Source of the DNA: Owenia fusiformis
Taxonomy: Eukaryota > Annelida > Polychaeta > Sabellida > Oweniidae
Direction: 5' to 3'
Assembly (NCBI GenBank): GCA_903813345.2
Contig: CAIIXF020000003.1
Span: 13,158,931-13,222,930, forward strand
DNA: 64,000 nucleotides
The notes beneath the pieces are model-generated. The model was not told where the DNA came from. It worked only from the letters and a program-made list of their open reading frames with translations, and did not search any database. Positions 12,925-25,777 of the stretch are shown here, piece by piece. The stretch's first letter is position 1. Each line of letters opens with the position of its first letter. The translations under genes were made by a program, and so were the position numbers.

Positions 12925-13639
12925 AATCGTTTTTATCGTGTGATCCTCTGTATTGCTACTGAGATTGTCCTCTCCGTACCAATATTTTCTGTATTGCGAC
13001 GGAGATGGCCAACGGGGACAATCTCAGTAGCAAAACAGATTGGTACAGCACAAGAACTGACCAATCAGAAGGCTTCATTTTACAGATCATACGATAAGAA
13101 TATTTACAAGGTTTTCTAACCCAAATTAGACAATATGTTTCGTCAGGTCAGCTAATCACACACATGCGTACTATCAAATCTTCCCACAGAAAAAAATAAG
13201 ATTTCCAGATTTCCGCTCTTTGCCCTTTCCGAGATAGTGACCGAAATCCTAAATAACCGAAGAACTAAAATAAGTCCAAAATAGTATCCTACAGTAGGAA
13301 ACTGGCATAACGGATTTGATATGTCAAAGATGTCATGGACGGTTTTTAAAATTTCTATTAGAGTGCTGTAAAATGTTTTTTCTTTGTGTCGAACTGGAAC
13401 TGCTCAAACAAATTCGAATTCGCATTTAGTATCTATTTTATTTCAACAGATGATTATTTCTCAGTATTAGAAAGAACCCTCATAAAAATATCGTTGCAAT
13501 GTGTAGCATATGTCATCCCGTATCCCACATTCTATATTTTCGACGAAATCATATATATGCATGGGAGAGTAACATATTGTCTTGTAACATCCTTGACATA
13601 GCGGTATAAAGCCAGGAACTTTACATGTCAAAATAAAAT

Positions 13640-14710
13640 TTTATTTGGTCCAACTTCCCACATTAAGTTCTGGGAATTGGTCTGCCATTTCAAGATTTCT
13701 CAACCATTTGAGTTGAAATTTTCAGCAGGTGTACATTGTATAATTCTGAATTGACATGCAATGTTTCATATACATATCACATCTAGAATTTATTTTATTG
13801 TAATTACAAAAAAAGTAAAAGTGGTTCGCGGGTCAGCAAATTTTGACTGATGTTAATTTGAAAATTTCCTGCCAAAACATATTCATCTTGCCTAGATGGT
13901 TACTTCAAACTACTTGTACTAGAGGCAGAACAGTACTCTTGAAGTCATTTATTCAGAAGTATTCTTCATTGCTGAGAGGATCATTTCATTTATTATTGTT
14001 TCCATTAGCCTGGACGCACATGCGTTGTTGGCAAACTTAGTCCATAAAGATGTGTTCCAGTCCTCCCTTTGGTATCCCTTGAAGATTTGCTCAAGCCGTT
14101 GAAATTAGTCCCTTATTGGAATCAAACTTATGACCTCTCATATAATGTTTTAGCACCCAAAATGTAGTGAAGCCTAATGGTGCTTCATCTGGTGAATATT
14201 TTCTGGTGAATATGGGACAGTAATAACTTGTGTGAACCCTAATTCTTCAAGAGTAGTATGGGCAGCTTGAGTAATGGGAAGGAGCATAGTCATAATGGAA
14301 GATAACTCCCCGCTATTTTTAGTCATGATTGTTACTTTGAGATGCTATGAATGATACAAAAATAGAGCAAAGTGCACTCCTATATAACAATAAAGATGTT
14401 ACTTTAGAAACTAAAGCTAGAAGTATTTGAAAATATAAAAAATCACAGAAATATGTCCACCAAATAGGTATTTATTTACCATACTTTTGGATCAAGTAAA
14501 ATTTGAATTCATTTTTATTTTACTTGACCCGCTACACCATTTGTCATGTTGCTATAGTAACAATAATTAAACATTGTGACATCGGATGACAATGAGACTG
14601 TTTTTATCCAACCCAAAATTACATTTCCCATTTACCTTGAAAATTTCAAGTAAATTGGTTGAAAAATAATGAAATGACAGATAAATTCCCAGAACTTAGT
14701 GATCACCCTG
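13640..14710 (-). mobile_element. decayed Tc1/mariner element
   Basis: The ends are inverted over about 90 bases (TTAAGTTCTGGGAATT...TTGAAATTTTC versus its reverse complement near 14640-14700). The right end is CACCCTG followed by TA, typical of mariner termini at a TA target. On the minus strand around 14000-14270 broken frames read like the mariner C-terminal region: an element resembling PYSP, then LKHYMRGHKFDSNKGLIS, a GIPK-like segment and CVQAN. Stops and frameshifts make it inactive. The left terminus is eroded, so its start is approximate. Confidence 0.6.
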
Positions 14711-14814
14711 TATACCTGCATCCATTGACAATCAACAACAAAACAATATGCCATTTTTATATTTTTTTAGATTGAGATAAGCCATACATCCCCTGAGTTG
14801 TCTATATCAGCTAT

Positions 14815-15049
14815 TATCCTACACTTAGTGTACTAAATGTATAATAACATTAAAAAATAAAGTTGATATTTATGGGCAAAATTAATATCCGGAGGATATC
14901 GTCACGATATACTCCGGAAAACCCAATATGCGGAGGATATTGTGACGATATACTCCGCTTGTTGATTTCCCGCCAAATTGACTCTATTTGGCATGAAATT
15001 CATTTTGCAATGATATTATACATTTAGTACACTCCTTGTAAGTGTAGGA
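14815..15049. repeat. MITE-like element with inverted ends and internal dyads
   Basis: TATCCTACACTTA...TGTACTAAATGTATAAT at the left is mirrored by ATTATACATTTAGTACA...AAGTGTAGGA at the right. Inside are two related dyads, GGAGGATATCGTCACGATAT and GGAGGATATTGTGACGATAT, each followed by ACTCCG. Confidence 0.7.
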
Positions 15050-15077
15050 AAATAAGAACATCCCATGATTTCTTTCA

Positions 15078-15178
15078 GAATATCATTTTAATCTACTCGG
15101 TGATATTGATATATGCACTCGTTCGCTTCGCTCTCTCGTGCAGATATCAATATCACCTCGTAGATAAAAATGATATTC
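15078..15178. repeat. 101-bp hairpin element
   Basis: GAATATCATTTT and GGTGATATTGATATATGCAC are mirrored by GTGCAGATATCAATATCACC and AAAATGATATTC, with a GCGAAGCGAACGAG-type loop. Confidence 0.75.
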
Positions 15179-15439
15179 CTCAAAATCATAGGATATCCTA
15201 TAAATATGTTTATACGATTTTAATAAATAAAAAACATTGCAGCGAGCGAAGAAGCAGTTCGTGTCAAAAACACATACGTTCAACGATGAACGAGAAAATA
15301 CCTTCTTTACAAGCTAGGTCTAACTACGTGCGTATACTGATAAAACGACTGAGGTACATTTACGCCTTTGTGGTGGATGAGATAAACGTATCTGCAACCG
15401 CACGTTGTGCAAAATCCCTCTTTTTGTAATTTATTTTAC

Positions 15440-15672
15440 TTAGCTTGTATTCGCGAATGCAACTAACACCTGTAGGCTACCGGATTAATCTGCAATTTTT
15501 GGGCAACACTTTTTGAAAATGAATAGTTCCTGCCAATAATCCATTCATATTTAGATGAGTTTCTCATAAAATAGTAATCCGGTAGCCGACAGCCGAAATT
15601 TGCATTCCCGACTACAATTTTGTTTAGCTTGTATTCGGGAATGCGACTAACGGCTAGCGGCTACCGGATTGA
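15440..15672. repeat. short foldback repeat plus third half-copy
   Basis: TTGTATTCGCGAATGCAACT and GGCTACCGGATTA at 15445-15492 are mirrored by TAATCCGGTAGCC and TTGCATTCCCGACTACAA near 15574-15617. A further direct copy of the first half follows at about 15628-15672. Confidence 0.65.
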
Positions 15673-16235
15673 CTTACTATTTTTGTGACCAACTCATTTA
15701 CATATGAATGGAATTGCGACAGGTAAAGTAGTTGTCACTTTTTGAAGATTTATTTATGTGTTACCTTCTGTTGTTGCAAGAATAGAAATCTTCCTAAATG
15801 TGTATTCTTTACTTAGTAAATACCTGTTGTTTATTCATTTAATTCTCATTTGGGGATTAATATCCCTTACACTCAAATGACCATTTTTCAGATAAATCTA
15901 GGATGCAGAAATTTCTTCCTCCTAGGATAAACCATGGATTACTAACATTAGGGGATTATGTTAATTTGTTATTGTGTTCACCTACTTGTTATCTCAAAGT
16001 GGAAAAGCTGGTTGACTACATGCCTTGTTTACTATCATCCGGTTCATTACATAGAAAGCTTTATAACAATATAGATGAATTTTATTACACTGTTTTATTC
16101 ATAGAGAAATTGAAACCAGCTACATTTACATGTATAACATTGCTTCATAGTACTATAAAAAATACACAGTTGAATTTCATCTCAAAGAATTGTCTAACTG
16201 TCGCAACGATTCGTAATACAGTGTGTCTCAAAAAT

Positions 16236-17165
16236 GTTACACTCACAAAAAGTTCAATATCTTTCATAATTTTGACTTTTCCCCTAAACTATACTTTGGA
16301 TACCAAAAGACAAATCTTTCTCGAATAATTTGACACCATCAGATTCAAAATTTGTCCTTGATTGGCTCTACATGACAGCTTTTAGTGTCCCATGGTAAAA
16401 TCTGACTTGCGCCAACTTCTGAGTGATTGGATGGACCAAATGACAAAAGAGGAATAGTTTCTTTAACATTTAACTTTCTAGAAGCTTGACCTTTAACTGA
16501 GTCATTCTGTAATTTACTTATTTGTCTTACATATGATCATTGGGTCTATCCACATAAACATGTGGTCCCCTCAACATGTTCCCCAAAGCAAATCTGAGGT
16601 ACCCTTGGGCCTTGCCCATGCGCACATGCATTGTAATATCACACTGAATCCAGCAATTATTTTTGCAGAAGTATATTTAGGTCAGTTTGTGATGCTGTAA
16701 AACGCTTTCAGAGGCCCTTCAATTTGTGGGATGACTGGGGGCCAACCCATTGGGCAATTCAATGCTATCATTTGATTTCCAAAGAGTTCTACCAAACATT
16801 CTGCCATAGGCCTTTGCACCATCATATTCCCATCATACGTAACAAAATTGAACACTCTGACAATGAAATCTTGTATTTCTATCCAGAAAAGAAAAAACTG
16901 GATCATTGATTATATCAAGATATCACTGTCGACAGTATTTACACCAAAAAAGAATTGATCACCACATGTCCAACCACTGAGAAGTTGTCGCAAATCAGAT
17001 TTCACATTCGTTTGTAAAATCTGTCCTGTGCAGCCAATCATGGACGGATTTTGAATCTGATGGTGTAGATTTATTCGAGAAAGTCTTGTATTTTGGTATC
17101 TAAGTATATTTTAGGGGAAAAGTCAAAATCATGGAATATATTGAACTTTTTGTAAGTGTAACTTT
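16236..17165. repeat. foldback element with ~200-bp arms
   Basis: 16236-16440 and 16965-17165 are inverted copies with mismatches (shared GTTACACTCACAAAAAGTTC, CTTTTCCCCTAAA and AATCTGACTTGCG). The ~520-base interior shows no recognisable transposase. A 141-residue ORF starting at 15903 runs into the left arm, which argues that it is chance reading through repeat sequence. Confidence 0.6.
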
Positions 17166-17169
17166 TCCA

Positions 17170-17980
17170 GTGTCAATATCTCCTTGAATATTTAGTTTTG
17201 CGTACCATTTTTGCTGGATTTGAATTTCGCATTGAAACGAATTACAACGAATGACACACAAAACCTGATTCGTCGCAACTTGAAATGTTAAAAATTTCCG
17301 ACGAAAGGAACTAATTCTAACGTATGTAAACGCTAACAAACGCGTCCATACGATCACCCCCAACGATGTACAACGTACTGTCACGTACAAATACTAACCC
17401 TATCATACCAAACTAGTTTTCAACTGTTCTTTCCAATCCTACAAAAAGGTAAAATGGGCTCACTGGCTGTGGTCGGGAAATATGCCTGAAAAATTAGCTA
17501 CTTCATTCATAAATAGTCTCCAATACGCCCATCTCATTCGCAGTTCATTCAGGTCGCACCATGTCGGTGTGTAACGTATACGTGAAACAACGTTGTACAG
17601 TGTGATAATAGCTTTGATTTACACAGTTATGTCATTTAAAACATTTTCCATGACATTGAAAGAATGGACCAATTCAAATCTCCATTGATGCAAAGATTAT
17701 TCTGAAAAAAAACTTGGTTTATTCGTACATTTTTTATGTTAAATCACAATATGTTGATTGACAGGGTGATTCAATAGTATGCTATTCGAGTTTTAGACGG
17801 ATTCAACCAACACATTTTGATAAATCATGAAATTAAGTGACAATTGCAAGTTTCTAGTATAAGTCAATGGCAGTCTGGCCCAACCAAATCAAAGACAAAC
17901 AAGGGTGACATGTATTATGTCAGTTATTCAAGTATGTAGAAACTATACTATTACAGAACGTTATGGAAGCCATCGACTTT
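17170..17980. other. stretch without recognisable genes
   Basis: No gene, RNA or clear repeat identified. Confidence 0.4.
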
Positions 17981-18099
17981 TGAATGACACGTTCGAGTCC
18001 GAGCACGTCCATGAAGTGCGTAAATAGTAAATTTCAAATGAATCAGAGTTCAAGTTTCATGATTTCGATTCCTTTTATATGGGCACAAGTGCCAAAGGG

Positions 18100-18214
18100 G
18101 AAAGATAAAACATTATGTACACAGCAATATAAAAGATTATTAAAAAACGCTCTCAGTGAGTTAGAAGGAAAACAAACCACAAAATTAAAATTTATGATTA
18201 GTCTTTGTTTTTGA
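18100..18214 (+). other. possible death-effector-domain-like exon fragment
   Basis: A plus-strand frame reads YKRLLKNALSELEGKQTTKL then KFMISLCF and stops. Leucine spacing (LL at 4-5, L at 12, LKF at 20-22) matches helices 1-2 of death effector domains such as FADD. TTATGTACACAG just upstream could be a splice acceptor. Only about 28 residues resemble the fold, no further helices follow before the stop, and no neighbouring exon was found, so a chance resemblance or dead fragment is quite possible. Confidence 0.2.
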
Positions 18215-18257
18215 TCCACCCCAAAGCTGGAAAGTTTGACGTTGATGGATCAAATTT

Positions 18258-18470
18258 CTCACCACTACATTGTTGACCATGTTAACCAAGAATCTCCCGT
18301 ACAAGGTTTGCTCACCACTACATTGTTGACCATGTTATACCAAGAATCTCCCATACAAGGGTTGTTCACCACTACATCGTTGACCATGTTAACCAAGAAT
18401 TTCCCATACAAGGGTTGCTCACCACTACATTGTTGACCATGTTAACCAAGAATCTCCCATATTAGGGTTG
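18258..18470 (+). repeat. four-copy 53-bp tandem repeat
   Basis: Four consecutive 53-54-base units built on CTCACCACTACATTGTTGACC and AACCAAGAATCTCCCATACA, with a few substitutions and one 1-base insertion in unit two. Confidence 0.9.
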
Positions 18471-18474
18471 AGTG

Positions 18475-19460
18475 GTTGTTACCATCCAAGTGAGAGTTGA
18501 CAATATTATAATCGAAGACATCTTGATTGTCATATAACTTAAATATAAGCTAAATCTATGTCCATCATCTTCTTTAATTGAAAGGACAATTTTCAGGAAC
18601 CGCCAACTATTTCTGTCCCTGGACATTAAGTTTAATCATCGAAGTTAATTATAGAGACTGAAATAAAGAATCGAACACATTGAAGGACGTTACTTATTAG
18701 CAATTGCGGAACTCAGTCATCGTTAATATTTTCATAAAATTCACACCCTCATAAGATATCCAATTGCAATCTTTCAATCAAGATGAGCTATCATGAAAAA
18801 ATCCTTGCTAGCATGTTAAGACAAATTAACCTAGTATATAATTTAAAAAAAATATATAGATAATAAAAACTGAATAATACGATCGATAAACGGTCCAAGA
18901 TCACAGTCTTGTCAAGTCATATATCACATGATTGAATTTAGTGCTTGTAATAAAAAAGGAATATAGAAGTAATAATTTCGAATGATTAATTACTTGTTTA
19001 ATTAGCGAGGGTTTGAAATATTTTTATTAGAGTGGAATGAATGATGATTAATGTAAGTAAGTCACATGGGGATTCTACCCGCGCGTGTATCGTGCCAATT
19101 ATAATACTACCTGCCAACGGGTTTAGCTATGATTGACGGCAATTTACTTATCTATATTTTAGAATAATAATTACATGCGAAAGGAGTCATGGGATGTGAC
19201 TTGGAATATCATCTTTGACGTTGAAGAGAAATGAACTGTGAAAGTGGAGATGATGTGAAATGTCGAGACGGTCTTCCCTTGGGACGGCTAAATCCAATGT
19301 CAACTTTCGTAATGGCGAATAGGACATGAGTCAAATTCGTCCCAAATTTTTATTGAGAGCAGGTAAAACTAATTGAACTGATTGCGAACGAGTTAGCAAA
19401 AATATAGCTATCACACCAAACTACATGTAGTTGCCACTGCGCGTTCTTCAAAACGTTGCC
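18475..19460. other. unannotated flank left of the palindrome
   Basis: No gene or clear repeat found. Homology with the right arm starts abruptly at ACCAAACCTATACCCC (19462). Confidence 0.4.
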
Positions 19461-19544
19461 AACCAAACCTATACCCCCTCAATCGTCTGTCCCCTGTATC
19501 ATTTTCTACTGTTTTGAATATAAGCCCATAAAATATTTATTTAG

Positions 19545-21379
19545 GATGTGTCCATGGACATGATCGACTCTGACAATGTCTTGATTGGAGATCCCGTCAA
19601 AGTGACTTTTAAGATAAAGAATAATTCGGACAAAGTACGCAATGTAGACGTCATGGTTACGGCGAAGGTTGTAGCGTACACCGGCGTGCCGGGTACTCAG
19701 GTGAAACAGCTTAAAGACGGTGTGAGTCTTCAACCTGGACAAGGTGAGATAGAGATGTCAGCTGGATGTTTATGATCTGAAATATCAGGCTAATTAACTG
19801 TAGTTTTGGGTGACCATGTGTTAGAGCTAACATTTTATTCAAATATATTTTATGGTTCAAGACATCACTCGAGATACAGTATGTACATACGAAACAAACC
19901 TTTCCATTAAGAATATATTTCATGGTGCAAGACATCATTTTTGGTACAGTACATGTACATATCATATTGTCCATACGCGAGCTACTTTTCTATTTAGGAA
20001 ACTCATTCTCCGAGTACCAAGTGATTCTTTTATGGTTGGTGTATCATATTTGTAGCATATTGTATTTTTTCTAATTTTAGAGAGTTACTTATATTTGAAT
20101 ATCAATCCAACCGATTACCTTGATAAACTGGTCGACATGGCCATGATGAGGATGCACGCACTGGCACGCGTTGTTGAGACAAACCAGGTATATTGTGAAG
20201 TCGACGATTTCCGATTAAAGAAGCCTGATATTATTATTACTGCCCCAGAGTCCGTAGTTGTCGGTGAAGAGTTCATTGTGCGAGCTGAATTCAAGAATCC
20301 CCTTCAGAAACCACTGACCAGAGGCGAGTTCACAGTTGAAGGACCTGGGCTGCAGAAACCATTAGAGATTATTTGCCGGTAAGTAAACATTATGGTAACA
20401 GTAACCATCGCAGCACGCGTAAAATATGAAACCACATTGAGATACGTTACGACGCACAACTAATACGTAGTATATTTTTAAACATGTTGTTTTTAAATAC
20501 ATATATTGGCACGACGACGGTCATTCTGATACGCATAGCATCTTTCTGTTTCACCAGAAACATGGTCTGATTTTATGAGGCAATTCACTGATCTGAGCTG
20601 ATCTGAGTTATTTTTATTAATAAACTTTATTTACTTAATTAAAACATTAAAACATTTACAATTTTTTCATAATATACAATGGTAATAACAGGTATACATA
20701 ACTTATACATTTTACTATTCCTTAATTTCCAAATTTCAAACTTGTGTTTAAACACTTGTCGGTTTCTATGGCATTTAATCTCAAAATATCCTTCATTAAA
20801 ATAAAATTTAGATTTTGAATAGATACACATTTTTTGCAATTATGCAATTGACAAATAAGTGTTTATGAATTTCTACTTCGATATTTCATATGTTACAAAT
20901 TCCATTGGACTTCTGATTTTTGGAATTGTTTTCTGTCCACATTAAAACATTATATATAAATTCTTTAACATTATTACTATTGTCACATTTGAATAAAACC
21001 TAATAAAAATCTAACAAATCTGTTTGAGCAAACTGCTCGGACAATACTCTTAAATGGGGAGAGTTAAAACTGTCCTTCCAGAGAAAACCATGGAAATCCA
21101 ACTATATATTTGGATTTCCATGGTTTTCTCTGGAATGACAGGGAATGTGTTATGCCCCTTGCTCATTAAACAAAAGCATGCGCCAATTTGCAAAACCAAC
21201 ACTTTCACTTAATAATAATGTGTTTCAGTGAATCCATTGCACCCGGAGAGGTTGTCAAGGTTTCATCCGACAAGTTAACAGCTAAGAAACCTGGTGAAAG
21301 AGTATTGATCGTTACCTTCGATTCCCTGGAACTATCTGACTTGGCGGACGATGCTGATATCCTTGTCAAACCAGCATAG
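19545..21379 (+). pseudogene. 3'-terminal transglutaminase gene fragment (three exons, inverted copy)
   Basis: Exons at 19545-19743, 20081-20378 and 21229-21379 copy the last three exons of the minus-strand transglutaminase. They have the same phases, AG/GT boundaries and stop codon, and a following AATAAA at 21661-21666. They encode only the two C-terminal beta-barrel domains, lacking the N-terminal domain and catalytic core. All three frames are intact. By eye there are about six or seven residue differences from the right copy (for example KDGVS versus KDSVS, SIAPGEV versus SIASGEV). Without upstream exons it cannot make an enzyme. It is a partial duplicate, called a pseudogene for lack of a start. 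Confidence 0.88.
21070..21141. repeat. 72-bp hairpin in left arm
   Basis: CCAGAGAAAACCATGGAAAT is followed after a short loop by its reverse complement. The matching copy in the other arm is at 37731-37791 with a different loop. Confidence 0.85.
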
Positions 21380-23218
21380 ATCGGTGATCGAAATCAGATA
21401 ATTGGATCCTGTCATTCTAATCACTTCTATGCTGAATTCGATTGGTTTGAAAGATGACGACATACACGCACTCTTATACGGACACTTTTCTTTAAAAGTT
21501 ACTCAATTTGAAATTATTGAATGAAATCATTTGTATACAAATTACATGTACTTGGTATTTCTGGTTTCTTTATGGACATATTATGAACGTTATATAGATA
21601 TCACTCAGTTGAATACACGTTATACCGCGGTAGTTGGAAGTTGTACATTGTACAAAAAGTAATAAATATAAGGCTAGGAAAGATCCGTGTAGAATTTCAT
21701 TTCTACATGGATACTGAGCATGCGATTGGTCAGAAGGCGGAGCGCGGGTAATTTTACGAATTTTACGAATTTTGCAGGGTTTATATTCGCAGTATTATCT
21801 TGCCATATAATAGCAAGATTGAGGTATGAAATATGTTCCTTTAGGGTGTTATCTCGGGCCCGTATGACTGCCAAATCTCAAAACCATTAAGATGTGTATA
21901 ATTGAAAAACATCAATATTTTCGACGTAAAAGATTCCGCACTTGTAGTTTAAAAAAATATGAACGACATTCTGTTCACTTTGTATTTATAATTTATATTA
22001 ATTACTTAATTGAGAGGTCAACTGTTTTCCTCAGTATTTCTAATGTCCATCGCTAGCCTTCGAGCCTAATCCTAATGTTGGGCTTCCCAGGTTTTGTATG
22101 GAAATGAGAGAATGGACATCAGTTATGTACATCTACCGTTATCCCATTGGCGTTTACGGCTCTCAGTGGTTGATTATGGTAATTGTATTGGAATATTCGT
22201 TTTCCTGCCCTGCTCCCGATCATCTCGATTCAGGTCAAAGACAGGCGCATTGGACACTTTCATGGTAGCACATTAACAATCATTAGGTTTTGTGAGTTGT
22301 AATTGCTTTTTGGACTTAAATTCTTGATTGTAATAAAATATAGCATTTAAGAAATCGACCAGTTTGTGTTATTTAGAATTGTTCATAATGACTTATTCAG
22401 AGTTCCATCATATTAAATTACTTGGCAGCCATGGTCCAACAGTATGCAGAGTAGGCCACAAAACGATCCATGTATTTAATTTTCTATAAATATTTACGCG
22501 ATGAATGCATGTCAATGATATCTTCACATAGCGAATGCACCAATCGACTATTCAATCAAAAAATGTCATAATTTTAGCAGTAGTTGAATGGGTGAAGTTA
22601 GGCCAATAGAGGTGTGGTACTATGCAAAGTCCAGGTATGACGTTCGGTTTTAGATGGTGGACACTGAATATTCAGTGTCCTGGTGTCTAGCCTTTCCTAT
22701 TCAGAAACTCCAGAAGATTAATTTGTCCAATTTTAGGAACAATTGCTAAGTTGATTCTTTCATCTCTCTACTAGACATATTTTCACAACATTGCCAAACA
22801 ATATGAACGTTTTTGACCCACCCTGTACGTGTTCATCCGAACGTATCTATTTGACGCAATGGAATTACAAGTTTTTTGGCCCACTTTGTGTGTGTACATG
22901 GAACGTGTATAATTGATGCAATGGAATTAATTTATATAGCAACATTACTTGGAAATCAGAAATATCAAAATTAGAAATCATTTACCATTGCTTGGTCCTT
23001 TCTGGATTTTCTACTCCTTTGTATTGCCTTTTTCGAGTTTAATTCTAGCGTTATTTTTCGAGTGTTACTGCCGTTTGCCCAAAATAATGACGTAGTACAC
23101 AAACTTTATAATTAAGCTACATAAGGGATGTTTAACACGCTTTGAGTGAGTAACGAAATCTCTAGGAAGTTCGACCAACTCTGATTAACTGGTGTTTGTA
23201 GATCACATATAACGATTA
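21380..23218. other. 3' flank of the partial transglutaminase copy
   Basis: Non-coding. Includes AATAAA (21661-21666), a perfect 22-base palindrome (22659-22680, half-site GGACACTGAAT), and a lone mariner-like terminus reading CACCCTGTA near 22821. The same features occur in the right arm. Confidence 0.6.
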
Positions 23219-25777
23219 AGCTACGTTCACACCAATGGCGCTTTAAATCGGCGAGCAAAGCGCCGTCATTTTTGTCATTTTTGTTCATACCAACGGCGCT
23301 TTGATGGCGCTTTAAAGCGGCTTGTAAAGCGGCACCAAAGCGTAACAAAGCTTGATTAAAACGTCGGGGTCGTAATAGGTAGTAGAAAAGCTCGGAGCTA
23401 AGCGGGATATTCGGCAAGAGCGCAAAAATTAAAACTGTTCAAGCTACGTTCGCACCAACGGCGCTTTGATGGCGCTTTAAAGCGGCTTGTAAAGCGGCAC
23501 CAATGCGTAACCAGTAGGTCGGCACATTGAAAAAACCATTGTTGTTTACCAAACTTTATATCAAAGTGGTGTAGCGATATATGACTTCATCGCACTACTT
23601 GTTTCTGGTCCGTTGGCTACCATCTTTATGAGGTCCATTGAAATGGTAAACATTTAAACATTTGAAAATGAAAGTGACGGATAGAATTCTACTGATCTCT
23701 TCTTTCGAACTATCTCATTTTAATGTTAGACAAATGCACATGAATGGGAGTAAAATGCAATCAAACACGTGAGACTTTCACTCATTTTGTACCCTATATT
23801 CGTGCGAAATTAACATTGATTAAACACCATTTTTTTAAATGTCTGAATCGCTTAAAAGTTAATGTAAATACGATATTTTATAAGTACCAAATATCAATCA
23901 GTTCCGATAAAATGCCTTCATTTGTTACATTTTCTGCGAAAACGGTTGGGCATAATTTCGGTAGAAATGTGTATTTTACGACGTTATATGCATGGTTGAA
24001 TCCAAAAAGTAGCATCATTCAGAAAATTATCAGGTGTGCGTAAAAGCATGTGGATATTTCATTTTGAGTAACTGAATTATCAAATCGACATATATATTGT
24101 CTTTGGAACATCACCTTTACACAGAATTATTTTCATAATGATTGCTCGTTTTGTTCCATGATGAAATGCAATTTCAGACCTGCAGCTGACTCATATCAAA
24201 AATTATTTAGCAATGAGTTCAGGCTCACTGATTTTTAAGATAGATGAAATGAACAAAAGGGGAAAGGGTTATGTGTGCGGTAAAGCATGTGGATATTAAA
24301 CTTTCAATAAATGAATTACAATTTTGATGTTTATATGATCTGAAGAACATCACCTTTACACATAATTATTTTTATAATAATTGTTCGATTTCTTTCATGA
24401 TAAACTGCAATTTTAGACCCGACACGTATTAAAGAAGTATCGGACAATGTATAAAGGCTCGCTGATTTTTAGGATAAATAAAATGGGCAAAAGGAGAAAA
24501 GGTCACGTGTGCGTAAAAGCGTGTCAGTATTTGGATTTGAAGAAATGAATTAAAGTTTTGACATTAATATTATTTGTGAAGCATCACCTTAACATAGAAT
24601 TATTTTTATAATTTTTGCTTGGTTAAAGCGTCGGGGTCGTAATGGGTCGTAGAAAGGCTTGGAGTAAAGCGGGATAATCGGCAAGAGCGCCAAAAATTTT
24701 TAAACTGTTTAAAAATTTTGGGCGCTCAGTTACGAATTGATAAAAGCGCCGAGAGCGTATCAAAGCTTAACAAACCGTAACAAAGCTCAGCAAAACTTGA
24801 ACCAAAGCGTAAAAAAGCTTTACAGAGCTTGGTTCAAAGCGGGGACCCCAGTCTCTTCACTGTCTGTTACCACTTGACACGCTTCGTTAAGATGTCTCAA
24901 GATTTGCTACGATTTGGCATGAAGATCTGACACGAGGTCAGACGTTTTCATCAATATCTGACACTCTTTGTTACACTTTGGACTCTCAAGCTTTCCAACG
25001 AATTGAAACGCTTTAATCAAGGATTGAAACGCTTTGCTAGGCTTTGTTACGCTTGACAAGTTTCCACACGCTATATCACGCCGTGCGACAAACATCATTT
25101 CTTCTTCAGATTCCATCTGGAATTTCTGGATCTTGTTGTTCTGCAATCTTGTTCTCAGGTCAAAGATGCAATGGTTTTATGGATCTACTGCATCTTTATA
25201 AAGTCATTGGATCAAAAGCGGCATGAAATCGGCGATTTCGACCTTTTCCAGTGCGTGACACAGCTTAACAGAACGTAACAATGCACAACGGAGCTTGGCA
25301 ATCGTATCAGGGCCTGATTTAAAGCGTCATTATCGCATCAAAGCGTAATAATGCTTATCAAAGCGTGATTTCAAGTGTAACAAAGCCTGGTCAAAGCGGG
25401 ATCAAAGCGTGAGGAACCTATCAGAGCTATGTTAAGCTTTCCTACACTTTGGATCAAGCTTTTCTGAGCTTTGTTACGGTTTGTTAAGCTTTGATACGCT
25501 CTCGGCGCTTTAGTCAATTCGTAACAGAGCGCCCAAAATTTTTAAACAGTTAAAAAAATTTTGGCGCTCTTGCCGAATATCCCGCTTTACTCCGTGCTTT
25601 TCTACGTCCTATTACGACCCCGACGCTTTAATCAAGCTTTGTTACGCTTTGGTGAAGCTTTACAAGCCGCTTTAAAGCGCCATCAAAGCGCCGTTGGTAT
25701 GAACAAAAATGACAAAAATGACGGCGCTTTGCTCGCCGATTTAAAGCGTGGCATTCGCCGTTGGTGTGAACGTAGCT
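23219..25777. mobile_element. 2.56-kb long-TIR element (left-arm copy)
   Basis: The ends are inverted: AGCTACGTTCACACCAA at the left and its mirror, with TGGTGTGAACGTAGCT, at the right. Homology extends inward through CAAAGCGCCGTCATTTTTGT and the repeated AAAGCGG/AAAGCGT motifs. A second inverted block (around 24622-24800 versus 25450-25660, containing AAGCGTCGGGGTCGTAAT and the dyad AATTTTTAAACTGTTTAAAA) lies inside, plus a half-copy of the end at 23443-23510. TTA flanks both termini and may be a 3-bp target duplication. No transposase was recognised. ORFs here are translations of the AAAGCG repeats. Probably non-autonomous. Confidence 0.65.

Noticed and set aside
15903-16328. 141-codon ORF as a possible gene
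   Set aside because: Its 3' third lies in a foldback arm, it has no recognisable domain, and its composition is that of AT-rich non-coding DNA.
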